9,286 bases of DNA. Source: Candidatus Scatomorpha merdipullorum. GTDB lineage: Bacteria > Bacillota > Clostridia > Oscillospirales > Oscillospiraceae. The notes beneath the pieces were generated by a model that saw only the letters and a program-made list of their open reading frames with translations, made no database searches and was not told the origin of the DNA. Below, one piece after another: positions 1 through 6,768 of the stretch; the stretch's first letter is position 1, and every line of letters starts with the position of its first letter. The stretch spans positions 1 through 9,286 of the forward strand of contig DVJK01000236.1 in assembly GCA_018716795.1 (NCBI GenBank), given 5' to 3'. The position numbers were made by a program, and so were the translations under genes.

Positions 1-1
1 T

Positions 2-538
2 GTAAACGCTTTCCCGACGGACACCAAGGCTGAGCTCGAGCTCGTCGAGGCCAAATGCCGCGAGCTCGGCGTCAACGTGGCGCTCAGCGAGGTCTGGGCC
101 AAGGGCGGCGAAGGCGGCAAGGCTCTCGCCACCGAGGTCGTGCGTCTCTGCGAGCAGCCCAACGACTTCCACCAGAGCTACGAGCTGGAGAGCTCTATCA
201 TGGACAAGCTGACTGCCATCTGCACGAAGGTCTACCACGCCGACGGCGTGCAGCTCGTGGGCAACGCGGTGAAACAGATAAAGCAGCTCGAGGAGCTTGG
301 CTTTGGCAAGCTGCCCATCTGCATGGCGAAGACGCAGTACAGCTTCTCGGACGACGCCAGCCTGCTGGGCGCGCCGAAGGGCTTCACGGTCACTGTGCGC
401 AACCTGAAGGCCTGCGCGGGCGCGGGCTTCATCGTGGCGCTGACGGGCGACATTATGACCATGCCCGGCCTGCCGAAGGTGCCGGCGGCGGAGAAGATAG
501 ACGTCGACGAAAACGGCGTCATTTCCGGGCTGTTCTGA
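2..538 (+). CDS. fhs: Formate-tetrahydrofolate ligase, C-terminal part (5' end outside window)
   Basis: This is the last 178 codons of an enzyme that is normally about 555 residues. It joins formate to tetrahydrofolate using ATP, giving 10-formyl-THF in the cytoplasm. The reading frame is open from base 2, so the gene enters from the left edge. Family hallmarks are visible: VNAFPTDTKAELELV at the left end, MAKTQYSFSDD in the middle, then GAGFIVALTGDIMTMPGLP and the ending DENGVISGLF, all typical of the FTHFS C-terminal domain. The stop TGA shares its A with the ATG of the next gene, so it heads a coupled one-carbon operon. The enzyme is reversible: it can fix formate, or make ATP by releasing formate from formyl-THF. 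The window does not show which direction is used. Identification is secure. Confidence 0.96.
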   Translation, partial: VNAFPTDTKAELELVEAKCRELGVNVALSEVWAKGGEGGKALATEVVRLCEQPNDFHQSYELESSIMDKLTAICTKVYHADGVQLVGNAVKQIKQLEELGFGKLPICMAKTQYSFSDDASLLGAPKGFTVTVRNLKACAGAGFIVALTGDIMTMPGLPKVPAAEKIDVDENGVISGLF

Positions 539-1143
539 TGGAACGGGATATACAGAACTTCCTCGCCGCGCTGGCCTCAAAAGCCCCGACGCCGGGCGGC
601 GGAGGCGCGGCGGCGCTCTGCGGCGCGGTCGGGATTGCGCTGGGGAACATGGTGGGCAATCTCACGCTGGGCAAGAAGAAGTACGCGGAGGTGCAGGAGG
701 ACATCGCGGCGCTCAACGCGAAAGCTGAGTCGCTGCGGGCTGATTTCCTCGCCCTCATAGACGCCGACGCGGATGCCTTCGAACCGCTGAGCCGTGCCTA
801 CGGTATCCCCAAGGACGATCCCACGCGCGGCGAGGTCATGGAGGCGGCGCTGCTCGCGGCCGTGCAGCCGCCGCTGGAGATAATGCGCAAGTGCGTAAAG
901 GCGCTCGAGCTCATAGCGGACTACGCGGCCAAGGGCAGCGCGCTGGCTATTTCCGACGCCGGCTGCGCCGCCGCCATAACCCGCGCCGCCTGCGAAGCCG
1001 CCGCGCTCAACGTGTTTGTGAATACGAAGCCGATGCGAGACAGGGAGAAGGCCGGAGAGATTAACCGCGAGGCGAACGAGCTGCTTCAAAAGTGCGCTCT
1101 CGCGCGGGAGATATACAACAATGTGACAGGGAGGCTGAGCTGA
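538..1143 (+). CDS. fchA: Methenyltetrahydrofolate cyclohydrolase (cyclodeaminase/cyclohydrolase family)
   Basis: A 201-residue protein of the formiminotransferase-cyclodeaminase C-terminal family. It is predicted to interconvert 10-formyl-THF and 5,10-methenyl-THF. Visible signatures are the glycine-rich folate-binding loop PTPGGGGAAAL (residues 17-27), NLTLGKKKY (41-49), the acidic stretch DADADAF (75-81) followed by AYGIPK, and SDAGCAAAI with NVFVNT near residues 139-163. The length is normal for stand-alone FchA. The start is the ATG in TGATG, overlapping the fhs stop by one base. The upstream Shine-Dalgarno is weak, so it probably relies on translational coupling. The frame stays open far upstream inside fhs, but that part is out of frame with fhs and not real. 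A glutamate formiminotransferase partner is absent, and the fhs/folD neighbours favour cyclohydrolase over cyclodeaminase activity. Confidence 0.92.
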   Translation: MERDIQNFLAALASKAPTPGGGGAAALCGAVGIALGNMVGNLTLGKKKYAEVQEDIAALNAKAESLRADFLALIDADADAFEPLSRAYGIPKDDPTRGEVMEAALLAAVQPPLEIMRKCVKALELIADYAAKGSALAISDAGCAAAITRAACEAAALNVFVNTKPMRDREKAGEINREANELLQKCALAREIYNNVTGRLS

Positions 1144-1994
1144 TGGCAGAGCTGTTGAAGGGCGCGCCCGTCGCGGCGGCGCTGGACGAGAAGACCAGGG
1201 AGGCCGTGCACCTGCTGAAGATACGCGGCGTCAGGCCCACGCTGGGCATCTTGAGGGTCGGCGAGAGGCCGGACGACACGGCCTATGAGTCCGCGGCCGT
1301 GCGCAGGTGCGAAAAGCTGGGCATAGAGGTGCGCCGCGTCTCTCTGCCGGAGGATGTGAAGCAGGGCGCGCTGCTCGCGCAGATTGCGCGCCTCAATTCG
1401 GACGACAATGTCCACGGCGTGCTGATGTTCAGGCCGCTTCCGGTGCAGCTCGACGAGGAGGAGGCCTGCGCCGCGCTCATGACGAGCAAGGATTTGGACG
1501 GCGTCACGCCCGGCAGCGCGGCGCTGCTGTACACCGGCGCGCCCGGCGGCTTCGCGCCCTGCACCGCCGAGGCGGTCATAGCCCTGCTGGAGCACTACGG
1601 GGTGCCGCTGGAGGGCCGCCGGGCGGTCGTCGTGGGGCGGAGCCTGGTCATAGGCAAGCCCGTTGCCATGCTGCTGCTTGAGAAGAACGCCACCGTGACC
1701 GTCTGCCACTCGCGCACGCGCGCCCTGCCCGAGTTGACGCGCCGGGCGGACATCGTCGTCGCCGCCCTGGGCAGGGCCGAGAGCCTGACCGCGGACTGCT
1801 TCGCGCCGGGACAGACCGTCGTCGACGTGGGGATAAACTACTCCGAGGAGCGCGGCAAGCTTGTGGGCGACGTGGACTTCGACGCCGTCTCCGGCCTTGT
1901 CGCCGCCATAACGCCGGTGCCCGCCGGCGTCGGCGCGGTCACGACCGCGGTGCTTGCGAAGCACGTCGTGCGCGCCGCCGGAGGTATGCTGTGA
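1143..1994 (+). CDS. folD: Methylenetetrahydrofolate dehydrogenase (FolD family, probably lacking cyclohydrolase activity)
   Basis: A 283-residue FolD-family protein that oxidises or reduces between 5,10-methylene-THF and 5,10-methenyl-THF with NAD(P). The N-terminal catalytic domain carries the conserved Tyr48 and the KDLDG motif with Asp119. The Rossmann part has VVVGRSLVIGKP (163-173), DVGIN (228-232) and TPVPAGVG (257-264). Two catalytic positions are altered. The lysine four residues after the tyrosine (Lys56 in human MTHFD1) is Ala52, and the QLPLP motif reads FRPLP (96-100), losing the glutamine. In characterised bifunctional enzymes these residues serve the cyclohydrolase step, so this copy is inferred to be mainly a dehydrogenase, with FchA supplying the hydrolase. 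The start ATG overlaps the fchA stop by one base, with AGGGAGG eight bases upstream. Cofactor preference cannot be read from the sequence. Confidence 0.93.
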   Translation: MAELLKGAPVAAALDEKTREAVHLLKIRGVRPTLGILRVGERPDDTAYESAAVRRCEKLGIEVRRVSLPEDVKQGALLAQIARLNSDDNVHGVLMFRPLPVQLDEEEACAALMTSKDLDGVTPGSAALLYTGAPGGFAPCTAEAVIALLEHYGVPLEGRRAVVVGRSLVIGKPVAMLLLEKNATVTVCHSRTRALPELTRRADIVVAALGRAESLTADCFAPGQTVVDVGINYSEERGKLVGDVDFDAVSGLVAAITPVPAGVGAVTTAVLAKHVVRAAGGML

Positions 1995-2635
1995 AGGCCC
2001 TCGGCGACGCCTGCCTGGGCTTCCTGGCGGGCTTTGTCATAACGACGGGCGCGAGCGCGTACCTGAGCCTGGACAGCACGATGGCCGGGGCGCTCATGTT
2101 CGTCGTGGGCCTCTTTGCAATCTGCTCCTTCGGCTGGAACCTCTTCACGGGCAAGGTCTGCTATTCTATCGGGAAGGGGCCGAAATACCTCGGCTTCCTG
2201 CTCGTGGTCTGGCTCTCCAACTTCGCAGGGGCCGCGGCGGGCGGCGGCCTCATAAGGCTGACGAGGATGGAGGGCGTCGTCGAGAGGGCGCAGGCGCTCT
2301 GCGAGCTGAAGCTCTCGGACAGCCTGCTGAGCGTCTTCGTGCTGGCAATCTTCTGCAACGTCATGATTTACATAGCCGTCGAGGGCTATCGGAGCATAAG
2401 CTATGAGCTCGGCAAGTATATGGCCGTGTTCTTCGGCGTCACCGTGTTCGTGGTCTGCGGCTTTGAGCACTGCATAGCGAATATGTACTACCTCACCGCC
2501 GCGGGAATGTGGTCGGGCGAGGCGGTCGTGTTCATCCTGGTCTGCACCGCGGGCAACGCCTGCGGCGGGCTGCTCATACCGGCGGTGACGGCGCTTGCAC
2601 GGAAAGGTCGGGAGAAATCCAATGCTGAACTTTGA
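1991..2635 (+). CDS. Compact formate/nitrite transporter (FNT/FocA-like channel)
   Basis: A 214-residue membrane protein with about six hydrophobic segments, matching the FNT family of pentameric channels for formate, nitrite or related small anions. Signatures are NLFTGK (50-55, equivalent to the ELFTGN loop with its threonine), CNVMIYIAV (122-130), GFEHCIANMYY (157-167) with the central pore histidine at His160, and the late GNACGG (188-193). It is shorter than E. coli FocA (285 residues), mainly because it lacks the extended N-terminal helix. The GTG start at 1991 overlaps the folD stop by four bases (GTGA), with GGAGG six bases upstream. Being inside a formyl-THF operon, formate is the most likely substrate. 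Uptake for one-carbon fixation and export of formate released by the ligase are both possible. Confidence 0.9.
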   Translation: MKALGDACLGFLAGFVITTGASAYLSLDSTMAGALMFVVGLFAICSFGWNLFTGKVCYSIGKGPKYLGFLLVVWLSNFAGAAAGGGLIRLTRMEGVVERAQALCELKLSDSLLSVFVLAIFCNVMIYIAVEGYRSISYELGKYMAVFFGVTVFVVCGFEHCIANMYYLTAAGMWSGEAVVFILVCTAGNACGGLLIPAVTALARKGREKSNAEL

Positions 2636-3797
2636 TTTGTGTACGCCCACGCGCGTCTGCTTCGGGCGCGGGCGCGAGAACGAGGCCGGCGCGCTTATCG
2701 CCGCGCAGGGCGCGAGAAGGCCCCTCGTCTGCTACGGCGGCGGCAGCGCGCTGCGCAGCGGGCTCATCGACCGGGTCCGCGCCTCCATCGAGGCCGCGGG
2801 GCTCGAATGCGTCCTGCTCGGCGGGGTGCAGGCAAACCCGACGGCGGAGTTCGCCTCATACACGGCGCGCTTCGCCGCGGAGAAGGGCTGCGACTTCCTC
2901 CTGGCCGTCGGCGGCGGGAGCGTCATAGACAATGTCAAGATGGCGGCCTACTGCGTGCGCACGGGCTGGGAGCCCTGGGACGTCACGACGCACAAAGTCA
3001 CGCCGGCGGAGCGCCTCGGCGTCGGCGTAATCCTCACCATCGCGGCCACGGGCAGCGAGACGAGCAACTCCGCCGTGCTCACGAACGAGGGCTTAAAGCG
3101 CGGCTTTTCAAGCGACCTCAACCGCCCGGACTTCGCCATAATGAACCCGGAGCTCACCTTCACCCTGCCGCCCTATCAGACGGCCTGCGGCGTGGTGGAC
3201 ATCCTCATGCACACGATGGAGCGCTATATGTGCACGAACGAGGACAACGCCCTCGTCGACGAGCTCTCCGAGGGCCTGCTGCGCACGGTCATCGCCGCGG
3301 GCCGGCGCGCGATGGCGCAGCCGGACGACTATGAGGCCCGGGCGGCGCTCATGTACGCGGGCAGCCTTTCGCACAACGGGCTGACCGGCGCGGGCCGCGA
3401 GTGCGGCCTCTGGGCGCACAAGCTGGAGCATGAGATGAGCGGGCTCAGGCCCGAGATAGCCCACGGCGCGGGGCTCGCCGTCGTCTGGCCGGCCTACCTC
3501 GAATTCTTCGCCGCGCGCGGCGCGGGCGAGGCGCGCCTGCTTCGCTACGCGCAGAGGATTTGGGGGATAGCTCCGGATTTCGAGCACCCCGAGCGCAGCG
3601 TCCGCGCCGGGATAGAGGCCACGAGGGCCTACTTCGCCGAGCTTGGTATGCCGAAGACGCTTCGCGAGCTCGGCCTTCGCGAGGAGGACATAGCCGTCAT
3701 GAGCGGCAAGTGCACCGATAACGGCGCGAAAATCCTCCCCGCCATACTGCCCCTGGGCAGGGTGGAGACGGAGGAAATTTTCCGCATGTGCCTATAA
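2622..3797 (+). CDS. Iron-containing alcohol dehydrogenase (BDH/YqhD-like)
   Basis: A 391-residue group III metal-dependent alcohol dehydrogenase that should reduce an aldehyde to an alcohol, or the reverse, with NAD(P)H. The N-terminal dinucleotide domain has YGGGSALRSG (38-47) and VGGGSVID (96-103). The C-terminal helical domain has VVDILMHTMERY (191-202), and by alignment with YqhD the metal ligands are Asp193, His197, His266 and His281. The length is typical. The ATG at 2622 is chosen because it gives the usual short N terminus and has GGGAG seven bases upstream. A TTG nine codons earlier lacks a good site. It overlaps the transporter by 14 bases, so it is the last gene of the operon. The resemblance is closest to butanol/aldehyde dehydrogenases; the true substrate is unknown, and nothing shows whether it acts on a C1 compound. 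Confidence 0.9.
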   Translation: MLNFDLCTPTRVCFGRGRENEAGALIAAQGARRPLVCYGGGSALRSGLIDRVRASIEAAGLECVLLGGVQANPTAEFASYTARFAAEKGCDFLLAVGGGSVIDNVKMAAYCVRTGWEPWDVTTHKVTPAERLGVGVILTIAATGSETSNSAVLTNEGLKRGFSSDLNRPDFAIMNPELTFTLPPYQTACGVVDILMHTMERYMCTNEDNALVDELSEGLLRTVIAAGRRAMAQPDDYEARAALMYAGSLSHNGLTGAGRECGLWAHKLEHEMSGLRPEIAHGAGLAVVWPAYLEFFAARGAGEARLLRYAQRIWGIAPDFEHPERSVRAGIEATRAYFAELGMPKTLRELGLREEDIAVMSGKCTDNGAKILPAILPLGRVETEEIFRMCL

Positions 3798-4095
3798 AAA
3801 AACCGAGCCCGCTGTTTCACAGAATTTCGCGCCCTCAGGCGCGAAAAAAATTGGCATCGAATTCAATCCAAGGCGAATTCGCGCCGAATTCGCCGAATTT
3901 TGGCCAGGCTCCGCCCGGCCAAAATTACCTCTCGCGGAGAGAACGTGCAATTAATCCCCAGTCCGCAGACTGGGGATTAATTGTGCGCTGAACGAAGCGC
4001 CGGTCTCCATTGCCCGCGCCGGAGGCGCGGGCAGGGGACTCTATTGGCACTGAAAGGCCGTCGAGGCCTTTCACGCCAGACCTCGTCGAGGCCTT
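3798..4095. repeat. Array of consecutive stem-loops between convergent genes
   Basis: This 298-base gap contains no supported gene and is almost entirely palindromic. Perfect or near-perfect stem-loops follow each other: 3825-3846 (9-bp stem), 3872-3894 (10 bp, built on GAATTC), 3896-3926 (10 bp, AATTTTGGCC arms), 3929-3941 (5 bp), 3948-3983 (16 bp, extendable with wobble pairs to 3944-3987), 3985-4000 (5 bp), 4011-4033 (10 bp) and 4051-4073 (9 bp). None is followed by a convincing T-tract on either strand, so they are not textbook intrinsic terminators. They may still shield or end the convergent adh and MATE transcripts. The base composition is also unlike the flanks: AT-rich arms such as AATTAATCCCC and AATTTTGG alternate with GC-rich ones. 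Confidence 0.75.
3944..3987. repeat. Long inverted repeat (16 bp perfect, about 20 bp with wobbles)
   Basis: Arms 3948-3963 and 3968-3983 are exact reverse complements around the four-base loop CGCA. G-T wobbles and two further pairs extend the helix outward. It is the strongest hairpin of the intergenic array. With no T-run on either side, its role as a terminator is uncertain. It could stabilise transcript 3' ends, or be a small palindromic repeat element present elsewhere in the genome. Confidence 0.8.
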
Positions 4096-4103
4096 TCAAG
4101 CCA
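4060..4103. repeat. Imperfect direct repeat, two 19-base copies
   Basis: Bases 4060-4078 and 4085-4103 are identical at 18 of 19 positions, with a 25-base period. The shared core is GTCGAGGCCTTTCA. The second copy contains the last codons and the stop of the MATE gene on the minus strand. The first copy supplies the right arm of the 4051-4073 hairpin. This suggests a local duplication of the 3' end of the transporter gene. Confidence 0.75.
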
Positions 4104-5478
4104 GCTTTCTCATTCCGGTTTTCCTCAGGACGTGGCGGAGCATCAGAAGGCCGCCGCCGAGGCTTATGAGCTCGGCGATGGGCCAGCTCCACCATATGTT
4201 GTCAAGCACGCCCGTCATGCTCATGAGCCAGGCGACGGGGACGAGCACGACAAGCTGGCGCGCGACGCTGATATAGAGGCTGTACATGCCGAAGCCAAAG
4301 GCCTGGCAGGCCGAGGAGCATATAACGCTCACGCCCGCGAGCAGGAAGCTCACCGAGATTATCCTCAGCCCCGGCTCGCCGATGCGAAGCATGTCCTCGC
4401 TCGCGTCGAAGAAGCCCAGCAGGAAATCCGGCAGCAGCTGGAAGACGGCGAAGCCGATGAGCATTATCGCCGTCGCGTAAAGCATGGCGAGGCGTATCGT
4501 CTTGTGTATGCGCTCCGGCTGCCTGGCGCCGTAATTGTACCCGATTATGGGCACCATGCCGTTATTGAGGCCGAAAACGGGCATGAAGACGAAGCTCTGC
4601 AGCTTTATGTACACGCCGAAGAAGGCCGCGGCGGTGCTCGTGAAGCCCATGAGGATGCGGTTCATGAAGAAGGTCATGGCGGAGCTCACGCTGCTCATGA
4701 CGATGCTGGGTATGCTTATGCGGGATATCTCCTTCGCCGCGCGCAGGCTGGGCTTGTACCTAGTGAAGGAGAGCTGAATCTCATGGTTCTTGTGCTTGTT
4801 GATGAAAAAGGCGCAGCCGGCGGCGAGAATCTGCCCGGCGACGGTGGCCGCGGCGGCCCCGGCGATGCCCATCCTCGGGAAGCCGAGCAGGCCGAAGATA
4901 AGGATGGGGTCGAAGATGATGTTGAACACCGCGCCTATCATCTGCGTCACCATGCTCCAGGCGGTCTTGCCCGTGCTCTGCAGCAGGCGCTCGAAGGTTA
5001 TCTCGCAGAAGACGCCGAAGGAGCAGACGAGCACAATCTGCAGATAGTCGACGGTGTACCGCACGATTATCTCCGCGTCCTCGGCGGGAGTGGCCGCGTC
5101 AATCTGGGCGCGGGCGAAGGGCTCCGCAAAAAAGAGGCCTATTATGAGGAAGATGAGATAGCTCAGCCCCTCGAGCAGGAAGCCCGTGGAGGCGATGCGG
5201 TTCGCGACGTCCGGCTTCTTCTCGCCCAGGGCGCGGGATATGAGCGCGTTTATGCCGACGCCGAAGCCCACGGCGAAGGCGATGAGCATGTTCTGCATCG
5301 GGAAGGCGAGGCCCACGGCGGTGAGCGCAAATTCGTCAATCCTCGAGACAAAAATACTGTCCACGACGTTGTACAGCGCCTGGACAAGCATTGAAATCAT
5401 CATGGGCACGGCCATGCTTATAAGCAGCCGGTTGACCGGCATGGTGCCCATCTTGTTTTCGTGAACGGTGGAATCCAC
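4096..5478 (-). CDS. MATE-family multidrug/Na+(H+)-coupled efflux transporter
   Basis: A 460-residue membrane protein of the MATE family, which exports organic cations, drugs or metabolites in exchange for Na+ or H+. The N-terminal pattern ENKMGTMPVNRLL followed by MAVPMMISMLVQALYNVVDS is typical of clostridial MATE proteins. About twelve hydrophobic segments in two six-helix halves follow, with the second half starting around ISIPSIVMSSVSSAM. The GTG at 5478 is preferred as start: it puts the usual few residues before MGTMP, has a GAGAGG site about seven bases upstream, and lies just below a clear promoter. The frame remains open upstream to about 5634, but that stretch covers the promoter and the terminator of the neighbouring gene. 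The substrate cannot be inferred. The 3' end sits in a repeated sequence. Confidence 0.93.
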   Translation of the reverse strand: MDSTVHENKMGTMPVNRLLISMAVPMMISMLVQALYNVVDSIFVSRIDEFALTAVGLAFPMQNMLIAFAVGFGVGINALISRALGEKKPDVANRIASTGFLLEGLSYLIFLIIGLFFAEPFARAQIDAATPAEDAEIIVRYTVDYLQIVLVCSFGVFCEITFERLLQSTGKTAWSMVTQMIGAVFNIIFDPILIFGLLGFPRMGIAGAAAATVAGQILAAGCAFFINKHKNHEIQLSFTRYKPSLRAAKEISRISIPSIVMSSVSSAMTFFMNRILMGFTSTAAAFFGVYIKLQSFVFMPVFGLNNGMVPIIGYNYGARQPERIHKTIRLAMLYATAIMLIGFAVFQLLPDFLLGFFDASEDMLRIGEPGLRIISVSFLLAGVSVICSSACQAFGFGMYSLYISVARQLVVLVPVAWLMSMTGVLDNIWWSWPIAELISLGGGLLMLRHVLRKTGMRKLA

Positions 5479-5505
5479 GGTTTTCCCTCTCTTTCGTCTG
5501 ACAAC

Positions 5506-5535
5506 AGCATAACTCAGCCGCGCTCGCTTTGTCAA
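5506..5535 (-). promoter_or_regulatory. Vegetative promoter of the MATE gene
   Basis: On the minus strand there is a perfect TTGACA -35 box (5530-5535). An 18-base spacer leads to TATGCT (5506-5511), or 17 bases to TTATGC. It is the right distance upstream of the GTG start at 5478 and matches sigma-A promoters of Firmicutes. It supports the choice of the shorter start for the transporter. Confidence 0.72.
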
Positions 5536-5592
5536 GGCCGGGATTTTACGGAGTTTTGAAGCAATTTTAAGCAAATGCGCTCCGCAAACGCG

Positions 5593-5628
5593 AAAGGAGG
5601 CCGCCCGCTCTGCCGGGCGGCCGCCTTT
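5593..5628 (-). terminator. Terminator hairpin downstream of the P-loop ATPase gene
   Basis: Arms 5593-5607 and 5614-5628 pair over 15 positions with a single mismatch around a six-base loop. Very GC-rich in the middle, they end in AAAGG/CCTTT. It begins 26 bases after the stop of the minus-strand gene ending at 5654 and lies upstream of the MATE promoter, so it separates the two transcription units. The U-tract is short (three T). Confidence 0.75.
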
Positions 5629-5653
5629 ATTCACCGCGCGCCTTCGCGGCGGC

Positions 5654-6718
5654 TCACAGGCCGAGACGGGAGATCTCCTCGGCGGCGGCGCGGCTGAGCG
5701 CGCCGGTGTCCAGGGCGGGGCGCAGGACGGCCTCGAGGCCGTCGTGCAGGGCCTTGGCGGCGGCGAGGTGCTGCCCGGCGCGGAACATGAGCCGCTCGGA
5801 GAGCTTTTCGTCCTCGCGCAGCGCGGCGCGGACGTCGCGCAGGGCCTCGGCCCCGGCCATGCGGTCGAGGTGCAGGCAGCGGTGCCGCTCGGGATACTCC
5901 GCCAGCGGGTCTATCACCGCGAAGCCCAGGCGCAGCTCCGGGAAAATGACCGCCTCCGTCAGCTCGGGCCGCAGCCAGAAGGGGCAGATTACGGCCTCGC
6001 AGCGCCGGCGCACGGCCTGGCGGGCCAGCTCACCGGCGAATTCGAAGCCCAGGCCCAGGCGGTTATCCAGCAGGTACAGCCGCTCGCAGAGCGAGGCGAG
6101 CGTGTCGCCGAGCAGGACGCGGCCCCGGCAGGTCAGGCCGCCGAGGAAGCGACGATGCACGGCGCCGGGCGCGGCGTGCAGGCCGCCCAGCTCCCTCGAT
6201 GCAAGGTTCGCGGCACGCGAGCGGACGGCGGCGCGGGCCTCCTCCGGGGCGTAACAGCCTGAGGCCGCGGGGGATACCTCCGCCGCCGCGGCGAGAAGCG
6301 AGTAGGCGCGGGCGTACTGCGCCTTGTATTCCGCGCTCAGGCGGCGCAGCTCGCCTGAGGCCGCGCGGGCGGCGGCGCGCGAGCAGTAGCGGCCCAGCTC
6401 GAGATAATCCCCGTCCGCGCCGAAGACCGCGGGCTCGAGCACGTGCGGGCTGGTGCCGTCGGCGTAGGCCGTCTTCAGCTCCGGGATGTACACGGCGTCG
6501 AGCGAGTCGGGGTCGCCGGAGCAGATGATATATTCGACGCCGAGCCCCGCGGCCTCCGCCGCCGCGGCGATGCGGCGCATGAAGCTGCTCTTGCCCGTGC
6601 CCGGCCCGCCCTTGATGACGCGCAGGAAGGCCCCTTCGGGCGGGAAGCCCTCGTAGAGCGAGTGGAAGCCCCGGGCGGAATTCGCGCCCAGCAGCCAGGT
6701 CAACGCGGTCTTTTCCAT
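5654..6718 (-). CDS. P-loop ATPase-like protein with a degenerate second domain (PRK06851-like)
   Basis: A 354-residue, alanine- and arginine-rich soluble protein with a clear Walker A motif, GGPGTGKS, at residues 37-44. It resembles a clostridial/bacillar family of uncharacterised NTPases (PRK06851 type), recognised from memory only. The two halves look duplicated: VIKGGPGTGKSS followed later by SLDAVYIPELK in the first half corresponds to LYLLDNRLGLGFEF (214-227) and LTEAVIFPELR (253-263) in the second. The second copy has lost the P-loop glycines and lysine, so only the first half should bind nucleotide. No transmembrane segment or signal peptide is seen. The ATG at 6718 is chosen because GAGGTG lies six bases upstream; an upstream GTG overlaps that site. 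Function is unknown. It is transcribed alone, divergently from a HAD phosphatase. Confidence 0.8.
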   Translation of the reverse strand: MEKTALTWLLGANSARGFHSLYEGFPPEGAFLRVIKGGPGTGKSSFMRRIAAAAEAAGLGVEYIICSGDPDSLDAVYIPELKTAYADGTSPHVLEPAVFGADGDYLELGRYCSRAAARAASGELRRLSAEYKAQYARAYSLLAAAAEVSPAASGCYAPEEARAAVRSRAANLASRELGGLHAAPGAVHRRFLGGLTCRGRVLLGDTLASLCERLYLLDNRLGLGFEFAGELARQAVRRRCEAVICPFWLRPELTEAVIFPELRLGFAVIDPLAEYPERHRCLHLDRMAGAEALRDVRAALREDEKLSERLMFRAGQHLAAAKALHDGLEAVLRPALDTGALSRAAAEEISRLGL

Positions 6719-6768
6719 AGCTCTCACCTCGTTTTTTGTGTGCGGCCCCGCGTTGGGGTCCGCTCAAT

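Noticed and set aside
55..537. In-frame upstream extension of FchA
   Set aside because: It is an arginine-rich, out-of-frame reading of fhs. FchA homology begins at the ATG at 538.
1086..1964. 292-codon open frame opposite folD
   Set aside because: Arg/Ala/His-rich shadow frame of folD, with no start context or domain.
2595..2621. TTG start for the alcohol dehydrogenase
   Set aside because: It adds nine residues not typical of the family and has no good ribosome binding site. The ATG at 2622 has one.
3825..3850. Intrinsic terminator for the alcohol dehydrogenase operon
   Set aside because: The stem is followed by an A-tract rather than T on the plus strand, and on the minus strand the T-run precedes the stem, so it is listed only as a stem-loop.
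3798..4095. CRISPR array or insertion sequence in the repeat-rich gap
   Set aside because: The palindromes differ from each other, spacing is irregular, and there is no transposase or cas gene.
4132..5394. 420-codon open frame opposite the MATE gene
   Set aside because: Composition (E, A, H, R, D, G only in bulk) is that of an antisense shadow in GC-rich DNA; no recognisable domain.
5479..5634. N-terminal extension of the MATE protein by about 52 residues
   Set aside because: The extension crosses the promoter (5506-5535) and the upstream gene's terminator hairpin (5593-5628), and MATE proteins normally begin just before the MGTMP motif.
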